A DNA stretch of 64,000 nucleotides from JAQBVV01 sp965249205 (GCA_965249205.1 CBDFLL010000003.1:1-64000); one strand, 5' to 3'; positions 47,172 to 56,538 are shown, counted from the first letter of the stretch. The notes: generated from the letters alone by a model not told the origin. A program made the numbers and translations.

Positions 47172-47329
47172 TGGCCTGTCCTTGTCATGGATAAAATGCC
47201 TTTCGGGCGGGGCATCCCGACTGCCGGCGTTGCTCCTCCCTCGAATATGCCCAATATGCTCGGTCGTCGCGCCTGGTCAGCCGGGCGCCGCGCTCCTAAA
47301 TCCACTACACCCATGGCAAGGACAGGCCA
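47172..47329. repeat. MITE-like element A between trpS and scpA
   Basis: 158 bp flanked by CTAG (47168-47171 and 47330-47333). Terminal inverted repeats of 19 bases, TGGCCTGTCCTTGTCATGG, with one mismatch. The interior contains GGCGTTGCTCCTCC...ATGCTCGGTCGTCGCGCCTGG, a core shared with the elements at 50680 and 58090. No ORF. The CTAG duplication matches IS5-type target choice. Confidence 0.75.
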
Positions 47330-47338
47330 CTAGGCGTG

Positions 47339-48136
47339 ATGCAACACATCGATTTCGAGTCGTCGCCTGACGCGTACCAGATCAAGCTCGACTCCTTCGA
47401 GGGGCCGCTCGATCTTCTGCTGCACCTGATTCGAAAACACGAAGTCGATATCTACGACATTCCGATCGCCCTGATCACCGAGCAGTACCTCGCGTATCTC
47501 GGCCTGATGGAAGAAATGGATCTGGACGTGGCCGGGGAGTTCCTCGTCATGGCCGCGACGTTGATTCATATCAAGTCCCGCACGCTACTGCCGCGTCCCG
47601 ATCCGGCGCAGGAGGATGACGAGGCCGCAGAGGACCCGCGCGAGGCGCTTGTGCGCCGTCTGCTCGAGCACCAGAAATACAAAGCGGCGGCCGGGCTGCT
47701 CCATGACCGTGAAACGCTGCGCGGCGCGCAGTTCGGGCGGCCCGACGTCAGCGTGGCCGACGCCGCAGGCGACGCCTACGAGCCCGAGTTCGAGGTGGAC
47801 CTCTTCAGTCTGATGGCGGCGTTCCGCGGCGTGCTGGAGCGCGCGAACAAGCGGCCACCGCCGATGGTCCTGCCGCCAGATCAGATCTCGATGGAGGATC
47901 GCATACAGCAGTTGCTGGACCGGCTGTCGGAGGCGGAGGCCTGCGGTTTCGAGGATCTCTTTACCGATGGCGACGGTTCGCGCTCGTTCATGATCGTGAC
48001 GTTTCTTGCTTTGCTCGAGATGATTCGGCTCAAGGCCATTCGTGTGTTCCAGGCAGGGAGCTTCGGCGCGATCCGTGTCTACAAGCGGGCGCGTCCGACT
48101 GACGCGCCGCATCCCATCGGCGATCCTGAGTACTGA
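47339..48136 (+). CDS. scpA: Segregation and condensation protein A
   Basis: 265 residues from ATG 47339. The N terminus YQIKLDSFEGPLDLLLHLIR is the SMC-binding hallmark, and the C-terminal winged helix ends near FLALLEMIRLKAIRVFQ. ScpA is the kleisin of the SMC-ScpA-ScpB complex that organises and separates chromosomes. scpB follows 13 bp downstream. Confidence 0.95.
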   Translation: MQHIDFESSPDAYQIKLDSFEGPLDLLLHLIRKHEVDIYDIPIALITEQYLAYLGLMEEMDLDVAGEFLVMAATLIHIKSRTLLPRPDPAQEDDEAAEDPREALVRRLLEHQKYKAAAGLLHDRETLRGAQFGRPDVSVADAAGDAYEPEFEVDLFSLMAAFRGVLERANKRPPPMVLPPDQISMEDRIQQLLDRLSEAEACGFEDLFTDGDGSRSFMIVTFLALLEMIRLKAIRVFQAGSFGAIRVYKRARPTDAPHPIGDPEY

Positions 48137-48149
48137 CGGCGGACGACAC

Positions 48150-48962
48150 ATGGCAGACATGGAGAAGGCGGACAGAGCAGGCCGTGACACGGCGGCGCCT
48201 GATACGGCGGCGCTCGACACGACATCCTCAAACGCGTCAGCCCCTCAGGCGGTGGCACCGGAGCCGGGTGGCGCGGAGACCCCATTGGGCACGGCGTCGG
48301 CCGAGTTGACGGCGATCGTCGAGGCGTTGATCTTTGCATCGCCTGAGCCGATCACGCCGAAGATGCTGTTCAAGCTGCTGGCCGACGAGCCGAACGAGGA
48401 TGTGACGGCAGCCGTTCAGGCGCTGATGGCCGACTACGAGACGCGGCCAGGCCTGCAGTTTGTCGAGGTGGCTGGCGGATATCAGATTGTGACGCGTCCG
48501 GAGCTGCACGAGTGGGTCCGGCGGCTGTTCCACGAACGTTCCACGCAGAAGCTCACCGTTCAGGGATTGGAAACGCTTGCAGTGATCTCGTACAAGCAGC
48601 CGATCACCACAGCCGAGATCTCAGAGATTCGCGGCGTCAACGCCTCGGGTGTCCTGTCAACGTTGATGGAGCGTCATCTCATCAAGGTCGTGGGTCGTAA
48701 GAATGTCGTCGGTCGCCCATTTCTGTACGCGACGACGAAGGAGTTTCTGATCCGGTTCGGACTGAACGATCTGAACGATCTGCCGAAGATCGAGGATATG
48801 GCCGACGCGCTCGGATTCGATCCACCCGCGGGTCTGTTCGATGGGACGCCGCGCGACAAAATGCTCCCGCTTGGTGACCCAGGCTCGGACTCGGACTCGA
48901 ACGTGGACTCAGCCGGGCAGCCAGACGCAGACACAAACCCAGGCGCCGACCAGGAGTCCTGA
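48150..48962 (+). CDS. scpB: Segregation and condensation protein B
   Basis: 270 residues from ATG 48150. A 45-residue Ala/Thr/Pro-rich N-terminal extension is followed by ELTAIVEALIFASPEPITP and by two winged helices (LTVQGLETLAVISYKQPITT, GVLSTLMERHLIKVVGRK). The acidic tail (DSDSNVDSAGQPDADTN) is longer than usual. It binds ScpA. It ends convergently with rluB, whereas in many genomes rluB follows scpB on the same strand. Confidence 0.94.
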   Translation: MADMEKADRAGRDTAAPDTAALDTTSSNASAPQAVAPEPGGAETPLGTASAELTAIVEALIFASPEPITPKMLFKLLADEPNEDVTAAVQALMADYETRPGLQFVEVAGGYQIVTRPELHEWVRRLFHERSTQKLTVQGLETLAVISYKQPITTAEISEIRGVNASGVLSTLMERHLIKVVGRKNVVGRPFLYATTKEFLIRFGLNDLNDLPKIEDMADALGFDPPAGLFDGTPRDKMLPLGDPGSDSDSNVDSAGQPDADTNPGADQES

Positions 48963-48985
48963 CGCGCCCGTCGTCCGCCCGGCGC

Positions 48986-49780
48986 CTACGGTTTTCTCGT
49001 TCTCGCGGTTTTCTTTCCCGGGGTCTTCTTTCCCGCCTTCTGTTCTCCACCGGCGGATTTCCTGAGTGCCCGCACTTCGTCGTCGGTGAGGTCCCGCCAC
49101 ATGCCGCGCTTCAGGCGCGCGTCCCGAAGGGGGCCCATACGCGTACGGACAAGCGCGCGTACGGGGTGACCGACCGCTTCGCACATGCGTCGAACCTGCC
49201 GATTGCGTCCCTCGCGAATCGTCATCACCAGCACGCTGTCACGGTCGGTGTGCCCGCGATGCAACAGCGTGACGTCAGCCGGTCGGGTGCGTCGGCCGTC
49301 GAGCGGCACGCCCTTCCGCAGGCGCTCAACGGCACCAGCATCGGGCACGCCAATCACGCGTGCTTCGTACGTGCGCTCGACGCCGTGTCGTGGATGCGTC
49401 AGCTTCGCGGCGAGGTCGCCGTCGTTGGTCATGAGCACGAGTCCCTCGGTGTCGTAGTCAAGCCGGCCGGCCGGATAGACATATTCTCGGACGCCACGGA
49501 GCAAGTCGATCACCGTGCGTCGGCGCTGGGGATCCGAGCGTGTGGTGACGTAACCAGGAGGCTTGTTGAGCAGAATGTAGCGGTGTGGTTCCGCGGCCTT
49601 GATCCGTCGTCCATCCACGCGGATGTCGTCAGACGCAGCGTCGGCCTTCGTGCCCATTTCACGCACGGTCGTGCCGTTGACCGACACCCGACCCTCTGCG
49701 ATCAGCGTTTCAGCAGCACGGCGGGACGCGAGGCCCGCCCTTGAAAGAATCTTTTGCAGCCGCATCGCTCCCGCACTCAT
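48986..49780 (-). CDS. rluB: 23S rRNA pseudouridine synthase, RluB family
   Basis: 264 residues. An N-terminal S4 RNA-binding domain (RLQKILSRAGLASRRAAETL), then the RsuA/RluB catalytic motif GRLDYDTEGLVL with the catalytic Asp, and REGRNRQVRRMCEAVGHPV. The C terminus is a Lys/Arg tail. It converts a uridine in helix 90 of 23S rRNA (RluB) or a related site. Read towards scpB. Confidence 0.92.
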   Translation of the reverse strand: MSAGAMRLQKILSRAGLASRRAAETLIAEGRVSVNGTTVREMGTKADAASDDIRVDGRRIKAAEPHRYILLNKPPGYVTTRSDPQRRRTVIDLLRGVREYVYPAGRLDYDTEGLVLMTNDGDLAAKLTHPRHGVERTYEARVIGVPDAGAVERLRKGVPLDGRRTRPADVTLLHRGHTDRDSVLVMTIREGRNRQVRRMCEAVGHPVRALVRTRMGPLRDARLKRGMWRDLTDDEVRALRKSAGGEQKAGKKTPGKKTARTRKP

Positions 49781-50016
49781 GACGCCGCCCAGACGCGTGC
49801 GGTGGGTGTCCCGAAGTCGTCGTGCGGCACGGCGTCAGCGTCATCATCGCGCGGCGGGTGGGTGGCGACGAGTCCGGCAGTGCGGCGGGACCACATGCGT
49901 GCCGCATGTTAGCATTGGCGTTTCGCGAGTCCCGTCAGGACGGACGACTGAGCACCTGCGCGAAAATATCATCGGTCACGCATCACCAGCCACCATCGCA
50001 CACGACACATTCAGAC

Positions 50017-50679
50017 ATGAAGCAGCTCATCATCGCCATCGATGGCCCGTCCGGCGCAGGCAAAGGCACGGTCTCGTCCACGCTTGCTACGTCGCTCGGC
50101 TACCGTCACATCGATACCGGCGCGATGTATCGCGCGGTCGGCTGGAAGGCGAGGGCCGACAACATTTCGTTGCACGATGAGGACGCCGTCGCACAACTGG
50201 CCGGGCGTGCCGACATCGTCGTCGAGGGCGGCGTCGTCTCGATCGATGGGCACGATGTCACGCGCGCCATTCGCACGTCCGACATCGACAAGGTCGCCGC
50301 GACTGTGGCAAGGCTGCCCCGCGTGCGAGAAGTGCTGGTTGCCCGTCAGCGGGCACTCGGGGAGGCCGGTGGTGTCGTCATGGAGGGCCGCGATATCGGG
50401 AGCGTGGTGTTTCCAACGGCCGACGTGAAGATCTATCTCGACGCGTCGGTCGACGAGCGGGCGCGTCGGCGCGCTGGTGATGCCGCGCATACTGGTGGCC
50501 AGGCAGGCCACGAGGCTGTCGCTGCATCGATCGCCGCTCGTGACAAGTCGGACACGACACGCGCTGTCTCGCCGCTCACGCTTGCCGCAGACGCGGTCTA
50601 CATCGACACGACCGGCGTGCCGATCGACGAGGTTGTCAACACAGCCATCAGGCTGGTCACGCAGAAAATCCGCGCCTAG
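50017..50679 (+). CDS. cmk: Cytidylate kinase
   Basis: 220 residues from ATG 50017. P-loop GPSGAGKGT, YRHIDTGAMYRAVGWKA (CMP-binding), MEGRDIGSVVFP and the lid segment with RDKSDTTRAVSPL are typical. It phosphorylates CMP and dCMP. The TAG stop lies within the CTAG (50676-50679) flanking a large MITE-like element. In many bacteria cmk precedes rpsA, as here with one gene between. Confidence 0.96.
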   Translation: MKQLIIAIDGPSGAGKGTVSSTLATSLGYRHIDTGAMYRAVGWKARADNISLHDEDAVAQLAGRADIVVEGGVVSIDGHDVTRAIRTSDIDKVAATVARLPRVREVLVARQRALGEAGGVVMEGRDIGSVVFPTADVKIYLDASVDERARRRAGDAAHTGGQAGHEAVAASIAARDKSDTTRAVSPLTLAADAVYIDTTGVPIDEVVNTAIRLVTQKIRA

Positions 50680-51139
50680 TGGTCTGATTGCGAATCAGCT
50701 AGCGCGTTTTCGGCCTGTACGTATTGCTCGCATGTGGTACTTCCTCGGGCGGCTAGGAGGTGCCACATCCGATCGAAAACGCGTTAGGCATTCGGGCGGC
50801 GAAAGCGCTTTTCATGACCGTGTGGCGTTCGAGTAGACGCAATGCCGAAACACAAGGCCATTCGAAAAGCGCTCTATGCCGCCTGTCTCCACCCCACCGC
50901 GCACAGTCCGCGCGGCGGGGGCCCCGGGCTGGCGGCGTTGCTCCTCGGTCACATGCGCCCAGCATGCTCCGTCGTCGCGCCTGGCGCGGATTTCACGAGC
51001 GCGTGGCTCTCAAATAGCCGCAATCCATGACAGGTGAAATCCGCGCTGGCCAGCCGGGCGCGGATTCCATGGGTGCGAGGGGAATCGGCGCGAGGCGCCT
51101 CACCGCCCTCGGTGCACAAGCCAATTCGCAACCAGACCA
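50680..51139. repeat. Composite MITE-like element B between cmk and the histone-like gene
   Basis: 460 bp flanked by CTAG (50676-50679, 51140-51143) with terminal repeats TGGTCTGATTGCGAAT (one mismatch). Inside lie a palindrome with ends CGCGTTTTCG/CGAAAACGCG (50703-50783, flanks CTAG/TTAG), a beta-like palindrome with AGCGCTTTTC ends (about 50804-50873), the GC-rich core shared with elements A and C (about 50929-50990), and an alpha element (50985-51045). No ORF of its own was supported. Confidence 0.7.
50985..51045. repeat. Alpha element nested in composite element B
   Basis: 61 bp with perfect 12-base ends CGCGGATTTCAC/GTGAAATCCGCG and CTGG on both sides (50981-50984, 51046-51049). In element A the matching core sequence reads CGCGCCTGGTCAGCCGGGCG with a single CTGG and no insertion, so A is an empty-site counterpart. 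Confidence 0.75.
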
Positions 51140-51191
51140 CTAGCAGCCCGCGACCGGCGACCCGCCACGTCGGCGTTGCCACTGAACGGCG

Positions 51192-52040
51192 CTACGTGTC
51201 GTCGTCACCCTCGGTGGACGCCGGGTCCGGATCCCAGCGGTGCTTGTCACGGTCACTGATCTTGTCCGCGCCCCGAAGCTCCTCGTCGTCTTCGTACTGG
51301 ACCCCGAGGGCTCGGCCGATTTCCTCCACGACGTCCTGGCCGGGTGTCGGGTTGTCGCCCCCTGGTGCCTCATCGCCCGTTGCGTAGGCGCCCGCCCAGT
51401 CCGCGTCGACGTCGCCGCCCGTGAGGGCCGGGCCCGCCTCAGGGTGATCGTAGAGGCGCTCCAGGAGCTCACGGTGTCCCTTGCCAGTGGATGGAGGTGT
51501 CCGGTCCACGGTGGCCGGCGCGTCCGGCGCCGGAAGAAGGTCCTCGTCACTTGCGATTCTGCGCGTGCGGTACAGGGCGGGCACTTTACGTACCGGCGAC
51601 TTGGCCACGGGGCGTCGGCGTGGTGCGACGGCTTGTGCGCGAGGGCCCCGGGACGTGGGTGTCGTGGCCTTCTTCCTGACGGCCTTTCGCGCGGAGGCTT
51701 TTCTCGCAGTGCCTGTTCCGACGGCGGTCCTCCGTGTGGCGGTCTTCCGTAAAGGGCTCTTTCGGGCAGAACTCTTTCGGGCCGGCGTCTTCCGAACAGC
51801 CTTCTTCCGGCTGGGCGCGGTCTTCTTTACGGCCTTTTTCCTGGCGGCGCGCTTCGCGGGAGCCTTCTTCGCAGTCGCCCGTATGGGGCGAGTGCCCTTT
51901 TTCTTCGGGCGGCCTTTGCTTGCCGTCTTTCGGGCTGTGCCGGCGGCCCGCGACCTGGTCCGAGTTGCGCTGACGCGGGTGCTTGTTCCTCTGCCGGCTT
52001 TCTTGCGCGCCGCCACCCTGGAAGCCCTGCGTTTGGCCAT
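51192..52040 (-). CDS. Histone H1-like basic protein with C-terminal DUF6335
   Basis: 282 residues from ATG 52040 (MAKRRASRVAARKKAGRGTS). The first 165 residues are almost pure Lys/Arg/Ala/Thr with AxxKK-type repeats, as in bacterial histone H1-like proteins, and would bind DNA without sequence preference. The last 80 (LLERLYDHPEAGPALTGGDV, GEEIGRALGV-like, HRWDPDP) are acidic and match the DUF6335 pattern. Repeated KKA/RKS codons could make length vary. Nucleoid organisation is inferred. Confidence 0.75.
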   Translation of the reverse strand: MAKRRASRVAARKKAGRGTSTRVSATRTRSRAAGTARKTASKGRPKKKGTRPIRATAKKAPAKRAARKKAVKKTAPSRKKAVRKTPARKSSARKSPLRKTATRRTAVGTGTARKASARKAVRKKATTPTSRGPRAQAVAPRRRPVAKSPVRKVPALYRTRRIASDEDLLPAPDAPATVDRTPPSTGKGHRELLERLYDHPEAGPALTGGDVDADWAGAYATGDEAPGGDNPTPGQDVVEEIGRALGVQYEDDEELRGADKISDRDKHRWDPDPASTEGDDDT

Positions 52041-52262
52041 GGTGTGATCCTTTCGCCAACCTTGACAGTTTCCCGATAAGTGACGTATCTTCTGTGTCTT
52101 ATCGGCGACAGGCAAGTGTCAGCAGGGGTGCCCCGGCGACGAATCGCCCGGCGTGTCCGCGACTGGTCTGACCACTTGGCGTCTCTCTCGCCGTTATAGC
52201 CGCGAGGGGCCGCTCCCCGCAACAGAAACCGGTACGCCTTACATGAAAATAGTCGACGCTCA

Positions 52263-54071
52263 ATGACGACCGAGAAGGATGCGCAAAGCATGGCGAATGT
52301 AGAAGAAGGGGTGTTATCGCCCGAAACCGTGGGCGAGCAGCCCGGCTCACCGGCACTGACCCGCGCCGGTAAGCCCGCAGGTCCGGCTTTCAAGCCGATG
52401 CACCACGAAGACATGGACCCGCAGGAGTTCGAGGCCATGCTCGGCATCTATGACAGCAGCTTTCGCAATATGGCGGAAGGTGAGGTCGTCAAAGGTACCG
52501 TCCTGAAGGTCACCGATTCGGCCGTCGTTGTCGACGTCGGCTACAAGTCCGAGGGTCTCATTCAAATCGTCGAGTTTCTCGACGAAAACGGTGGGGTCAC
52601 CGTGCAGTCGGGCGACGTCGTGGACGTGCTGCTCGAGCGCACCGAGGATCGCGAAGGTCATATCGTGCTGTCGCGCGAGAAGGCCGAGAAGATGAAGATC
52701 TGGGATGAGGTCGAGAAGGCCTATACGGATCGAAAAGTGGTGATCGGCCGCGTCATCGAACGCATCAAGGGTGGCCTCGCGGTGGATATCGGCGTCCGCG
52801 CGTTTCTCCCGGGGTCGCAGATCGACGTGCGTCCGGTTCGCAACCTCGACGCGCTGCGGGGGCAGGAACTCCGGATGCGCGTCATCAAGGTCAACAAGAA
52901 GCGCGGCAATATCGTGCTCTCGCGTAAGTCCCTCCTCGAGGAGGAGAACGCCGAGAAGAAGAAGACGACGCTCGAGACCCTGGCCGAAGGCAAGGTACTG
53001 CGCGGCACGGTCAAGAACATCACCGATTACGGCGCGTTTATCGACCTGGGCGGCATTGACGGCCTGCTCCACATTACCGACATGTCGTGGGGCCGCGTCG
53101 GCCATCCGTCGGAGTTGTTCAAGGTCAACGATGAAGCCGACGTGATCGTGCTGAAGTACGACCCGGTGACCGAGCGTGTGTCGCTGGGCCACAAGCAACT
53201 CGTCCAGGATCCGTGGGCGACGGTGCAGGAGCGGTACCCGGTTAGCGCGCGCATGAACGGCAAGGTCGTGAGTCTCACCGACTACGGCGCGTTCATCGAG
53301 CTCGAGGCGGGCGTCGAGGGGCTCATTCACGTCTCGGAGATGTCGTGGAGCAAGCGCGTCAAGCACCCGTCGAAGATTCTCAACGTCGGTGACACGGTTG
53401 ACGCGATGGTGCTCGGCGTCGACCCCGCGGCCCGGCGGATCTCGCTCGGCCTCAAGCAGGTCGAGAGCAATCCGTGGCACGAACTCGCCGAGAAGTATCC
53501 CGTCAGCACACGGATCAAGGGCAAGGTCAGGAACCTCACCGAGTTCGGCGCCTTCGTCGAAGTGGAGGAGGATATCGACGGCCTGATCCATATCTCGGAC
53601 ATGTCGTGGAGCAAGCGCATCAAGCACCCGTCGGAGCTACTCAAGAAGGGCGACGTGGTTGAGGCGATGGTGCTGAGTATCGACGCTGACAACCAGCGCC
53701 TCTCGCTCGGCTTGAAGCAGCTGGCCACCGACATCTGGGATGATTTCTTCTCGCGCCACCAGGTGGGTTCGATCCTCGAAGGCAAAGTGACGCGCATGAC
53801 CAACTTCGGCGCGTTTGTCGAACTGGACGAAGGGATCGAGGGACTGATTCATGTCTCCGAGTTTGACGACACGCGCGGTGGCGAGAAGATCGAACTCGAG
53901 GCGGAAAGCACCTGTCAGGTCAAGATCATCAAGCTGAGTCCACAGGAGCGCAAGATCGGGCTGAGCATCCGCGCACTGAATTCAGACGATTACCGTACCG
54001 ACTGGGATGTTCCATCGGAGGCTGAAGGCACGGGCACCGCGACGCTCGGCGACCACTTCAAGAATCGCTAG
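52263..54071 (+). CDS. rpsA: 30S ribosomal protein S1
   Basis: 602 residues. Six S1 (OB-fold) domains lie at about 70-140, 158-225, 245-315, 330-400, 417-487 and 504-575. The third to sixth are near-repeats (TDYGAFIDLGGIDGLLHITD, TDYGAFIELEAGVEGLIHVS, TEFGAFVEVEEDIDGLIHIS, TNFGAFVELDEGIEGLIHVS). The 60-residue N-terminal extension is longer than in E. coli. It brings mRNA to the 30S subunit. An HU/IHF gene follows, as in the classical rpsA-ihfB order. Confidence 0.96.
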   Translation: MTTEKDAQSMANVEEGVLSPETVGEQPGSPALTRAGKPAGPAFKPMHHEDMDPQEFEAMLGIYDSSFRNMAEGEVVKGTVLKVTDSAVVVDVGYKSEGLIQIVEFLDENGGVTVQSGDVVDVLLERTEDREGHIVLSREKAEKMKIWDEVEKAYTDRKVVIGRVIERIKGGLAVDIGVRAFLPGSQIDVRPVRNLDALRGQELRMRVIKVNKKRGNIVLSRKSLLEEENAEKKKTTLETLAEGKVLRGTVKNITDYGAFIDLGGIDGLLHITDMSWGRVGHPSELFKVNDEADVIVLKYDPVTERVSLGHKQLVQDPWATVQERYPVSARMNGKVVSLTDYGAFIELEAGVEGLIHVSEMSWSKRVKHPSKILNVGDTVDAMVLGVDPAARRISLGLKQVESNPWHELAEKYPVSTRIKGKVRNLTEFGAFVEVEEDIDGLIHISDMSWSKRIKHPSELLKKGDVVEAMVLSIDADNQRLSLGLKQLATDIWDDFFSRHQVGSILEGKVTRMTNFGAFVELDEGIEGLIHVSEFDDTRGGEKIELEAESTCQVKIIKLSPQERKIGLSIRALNSDDYRTDWDVPSEAEGTGTATLGDHFKNR

Positions 54072-54185
54072 CGGGGCGCGAGGCGTCCGCGCGTGACGGG
54101 CCGGCCCCGCACGTGACCCACGCACGGTGGGTCGGCGGGACATGGCGGTGTGGAGGAGCAGAGGGTGAGTACACCTGGCGGCAGC

Positions 54186-54530
54186 ATGACAAAAGCGGAG
54201 CTTGTGGAGGAAGTGTCTCGGGTCTCGGACCTGACCAAGAAACACTCCGAAGTCATCGTCGATACGGTGTTCAAGAGCATCATCGAGGCGCTGCATCGTG
54301 GGGAGAAGATCGAGCTACGCGGGTTCGGCAGCTTTCGACTCCGCAAGCGCGAACCGCGCAAAGGCCGCAATCCGAAGACTGGCGACAAGGTGGATGTGCC
54401 GCCGAAGAAGGTGCCCTATTTTAAACCCGGCAAGGACCTGAAGGACCTGATCAACCGCGAGGTTGTGTCCGACGGCGCCGCGCGGCCCAACGGCGCCGGC
54501 GTGCCCCTGCCGGATTCCGCAGCCGTCTGA
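54186..54530 (+). CDS. HU/IHF-family DNA-binding protein
   Basis: 114 residues from ATG 54186 (MTKAELVEEVSRVSDLTKKH); an upstream in-frame ATG at 54150 lacks a ribosome-binding site. The IELRGFGSFRLRKREPRKGR arm, with GRNPKTGDKVDVPPKKVPYF after it, is the DNA-bending beta ribbon, and the position after rpsA suggests the IHF-beta branch. A Pro/Ala-rich tail of about 20 residues is extra. An alpha MITE begins right after the stop. Confidence 0.93.
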   Translation: MTKAELVEEVSRVSDLTKKHSEVIVDTVFKSIIEALHRGEKIELRGFGSFRLRKREPRKGRNPKTGDKVDVPPKKVPYFKPGKDLKDLINREVVSDGAARPNGAGVPLPDSAAV

Positions 54531-54534
54531 CTAG

Positions 54535-54580
54535 CGCGGATTTCATGAGTGCGTAGCTCACGTGTACAGTGAAATCCGCG
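54535..54580. repeat. MITE-like palindromic element, alpha type, short
   Basis: 46 bp with ends CGCGGATTTCA and TGAAATCCGCG. The left flank is CTAG (54531-54534), the right flank CCGG. It lies directly after the HU/IHF stop, so it may also act as a transcript-end hairpin. Confidence 0.65.
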
Positions 54581-54621
54581 CCGGGACACTCCGTACATGA
54601 CGAGGACAGGCTGCTAACACG

Positions 54622-55128
54622 GTGGATCACCTGTGGTGCCCCTGGCGCCTCCCATACGTGACGAAAGGCGGACAGCACTCCACGTGCGTGTTCTGCGAAG
54701 CGCGAGACCTACCTGAGTCTGACTCCCTCGTCGTGTTCGAGGGCACCCACTGTTACATCGTGCTCAATCGCTACCCGTACACGAGCGGCCATCTGATGGT
54801 CGTGCCGAATCGGCACGTGGCTACGTTGGCAGGGTTAACCCGTGACGAGATGAACGAAGTGGGGCAGCGCACGCAGGAGTGCGAGGTCGCGCTGACGGAC
54901 GCCTACCGACCGCACGGGTTCAACGTCGGTGTGAATCTTGGGGCGCCGGGAGGGGCCGGCATACACGAGCATGTGCATCTGCATGTCGTGCCCCGGTGGA
55001 GCGGGGATGCGAACTTCATGACCGTCGTTGGCGACACACGCGTCCTGCCGGAGGATCTGGGCGCGAGTGCGGCTCGGCTGCGACCGATCTTCGCCAGGCT
55101 CAGCACGACCACTACACCCGAGCGTTGA
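54622..55128 (+). CDS. HIT-family nucleotide hydrolase
   Basis: 168 residues from GTG 54622. The zinc-site CPWRLPYV...CVFCEARD at the N terminus and the histidine triad HEHVHLHVVPRW (residues about 113-124) place it with FHIT/Ap4A-phosphorylase-like HIT proteins, which cleave dinucleoside polyphosphates or nucleotide phosphoramidates. LNRYPYTSGHLMVVPNRH is also typical. Cytoplasmic. Confidence 0.92.
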   Translation: MDHLWCPWRLPYVTKGGQHSTCVFCEARDLPESDSLVVFEGTHCYIVLNRYPYTSGHLMVVPNRHVATLAGLTRDEMNEVGQRTQECEVALTDAYRPHGFNVGVNLGAPGGAGIHEHVHLHVVPRWSGDANFMTVVGDTRVLPEDLGASAARLRPIFARLSTTTTPER

Positions 55129-55164
55129 TCTGTTCGAGGGTCCCGTCGCCAGGGAAGCCGCTCC

Positions 55165-56493
55165 CTATGGCTCGGCGAGCGCGTAGAGGTACGTGTGGCC
55201 GCGCAGGTACATGTCGCTGCCCGCCAGCGCTGGTGACGCATCGAATTCGTCATCGAGGGTATTGGTCGCGAGCACCTCGTAGTCTGGGCCGGTTCTCAGC
55301 ACGATCGTCGTACCTTCACGTCCCGTGAAGTAAACGCGATCTGGTGTGGCCACCGGCGACGAAAACACGTTCGGTACACCACCCAGGCGCTGGTTCCGGT
55401 AGTGTGGGGTACCGGTCTTGGCGTCGAACGTCGAGAGCACACCGGAGTTTGACTTCAACAGGTAGAGCACACCGTTGGCGATGACCGGTGACGGTACGTA
55501 CGGCGTGTCACGGTTGAGGGACCAGGCCACTGCGCTCGTGCCGTCGATGTCGCCGCGGGCATTCGCAACGCGGACAGCTCGGAGGTCATTGCCGCCAAAC
55601 CCACTGGTCAGGATGACAAGGCCGTCTTCGTGCACCGGCGACGGCATCGGGTTTCTGGTCAGACCGTCTCCCTCCCAGATGACCTCGCCCGTCTCGAGGT
55701 CGTAGCCTCGGATACGCCCTTGCGCGGACACGATGACCTGCGGCCGGCCGTTGACCTCGAGGATGAGCGGTGTCGCCCACGTATCGACCTCATCGCGGGG
55801 CTGCCGCCACAGTTCCGTGCCGTCGCGTTTGTCGAGCGCCACGATGAACGAGTTATCACCGCGATGATCCCAGACGACGACCAACGTGTTGCCGTGCAGC
55901 GCGGGCGTGCAACCTTCGCCGAACTCGTTGCGCATGCGCTTGTCGCCGAGGTCGGTCTCCCACACCAGCGAGCCGTTCATGTCGTAGGCGTAGAGCCCGA
56001 ACGATTCGAAGTACGCGTAGATGCGCTCGCCGTCGGTGATCGGCGAACCGCTGGCCCAGGTGCCGTTGTCGTTGTGCGCGCCTTCGTGCGGCACCTGCTC
56101 GCGCGCGACGCGCTGCCACACGGTGCGCCCGGTTGCTCGGTCGATCGCCATGATGACAAAGCGATGCACGCCAAACGACCGGAGCCCGCCGCGCGGCTCG
56201 TGCTGGGCGTCGCTCGGCACGCCAACGGGAATCGCGGTCGAGAGATAGATACGATTCCCCCAGACGACCGGTGTGGAGGAGCCGCGGCCGGGGATCTGCA
56301 CTTTCCAGCGCACGTTCGTCGTCTCGCTCCATTCGAGCGGAGGCGTGGCGCCGGGCGCGACGCCGTTGGCCAGTGGCCCGCGCCACTGTGGCCAGTGGGC
56401 GTCGCCGGTTTGCGCCAGGGGCGTCGAGGTCAACAGCGAGACGGCGCAGACAGCCGCCAGCACGATCAACGTGGTCGGGGATTGTCGCATCAC
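55165..56493 (-). CDS. Exported PQQ-like beta-propeller protein
   Basis: 442 residues with a signal peptide ending near PLAQ. The mature start (HWPQWRGPLANGVAPG) and repeated WxxxLG / GxxLWE-like blade ends (GSLVWETDLGDKRM, GTELWRQPRDEVDTW, GEVIWEGDGL) are the eight-bladed PQQ-propeller pattern. The PQQ-dehydrogenase Cys pair and calcium residues are not evident, so it is probably a binding protein and not an enzyme. Common in acidobacteria and planctomycetes. It ends convergently with the HIT gene. Confidence 0.87.
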   Translation of the reverse strand: MMRQSPTTLIVLAAVCAVSLLTSTPLAQTGDAHWPQWRGPLANGVAPGATPPLEWSETTNVRWKVQIPGRGSSTPVVWGNRIYLSTAIPVGVPSDAQHEPRGGLRSFGVHRFVIMAIDRATGRTVWQRVAREQVPHEGAHNDNGTWASGSPITDGERIYAYFESFGLYAYDMNGSLVWETDLGDKRMRNEFGEGCTPALHGNTLVVVWDHRGDNSFIVALDKRDGTELWRQPRDEVDTWATPLILEVNGRPQVIVSAQGRIRGYDLETGEVIWEGDGLTRNPMPSPVHEDGLVILTSGFGGNDLRAVRVANARGDIDGTSAVAWSLNRDTPYVPSPVIANGVLYLLKSNSGVLSTFDAKTGTPHYRNQRLGGVPNVFSSPVATPDRVYFTGREGTTIVLRTGPDYEVLATNTLDDEFDASPALAGSDMYLRGHTYLYALAEP

Positions 56494-56538
56494 GTTCTCC
56501 TCCGGTCGTAAGTACCCGCCTTTGCCGCCCGCCTACTC

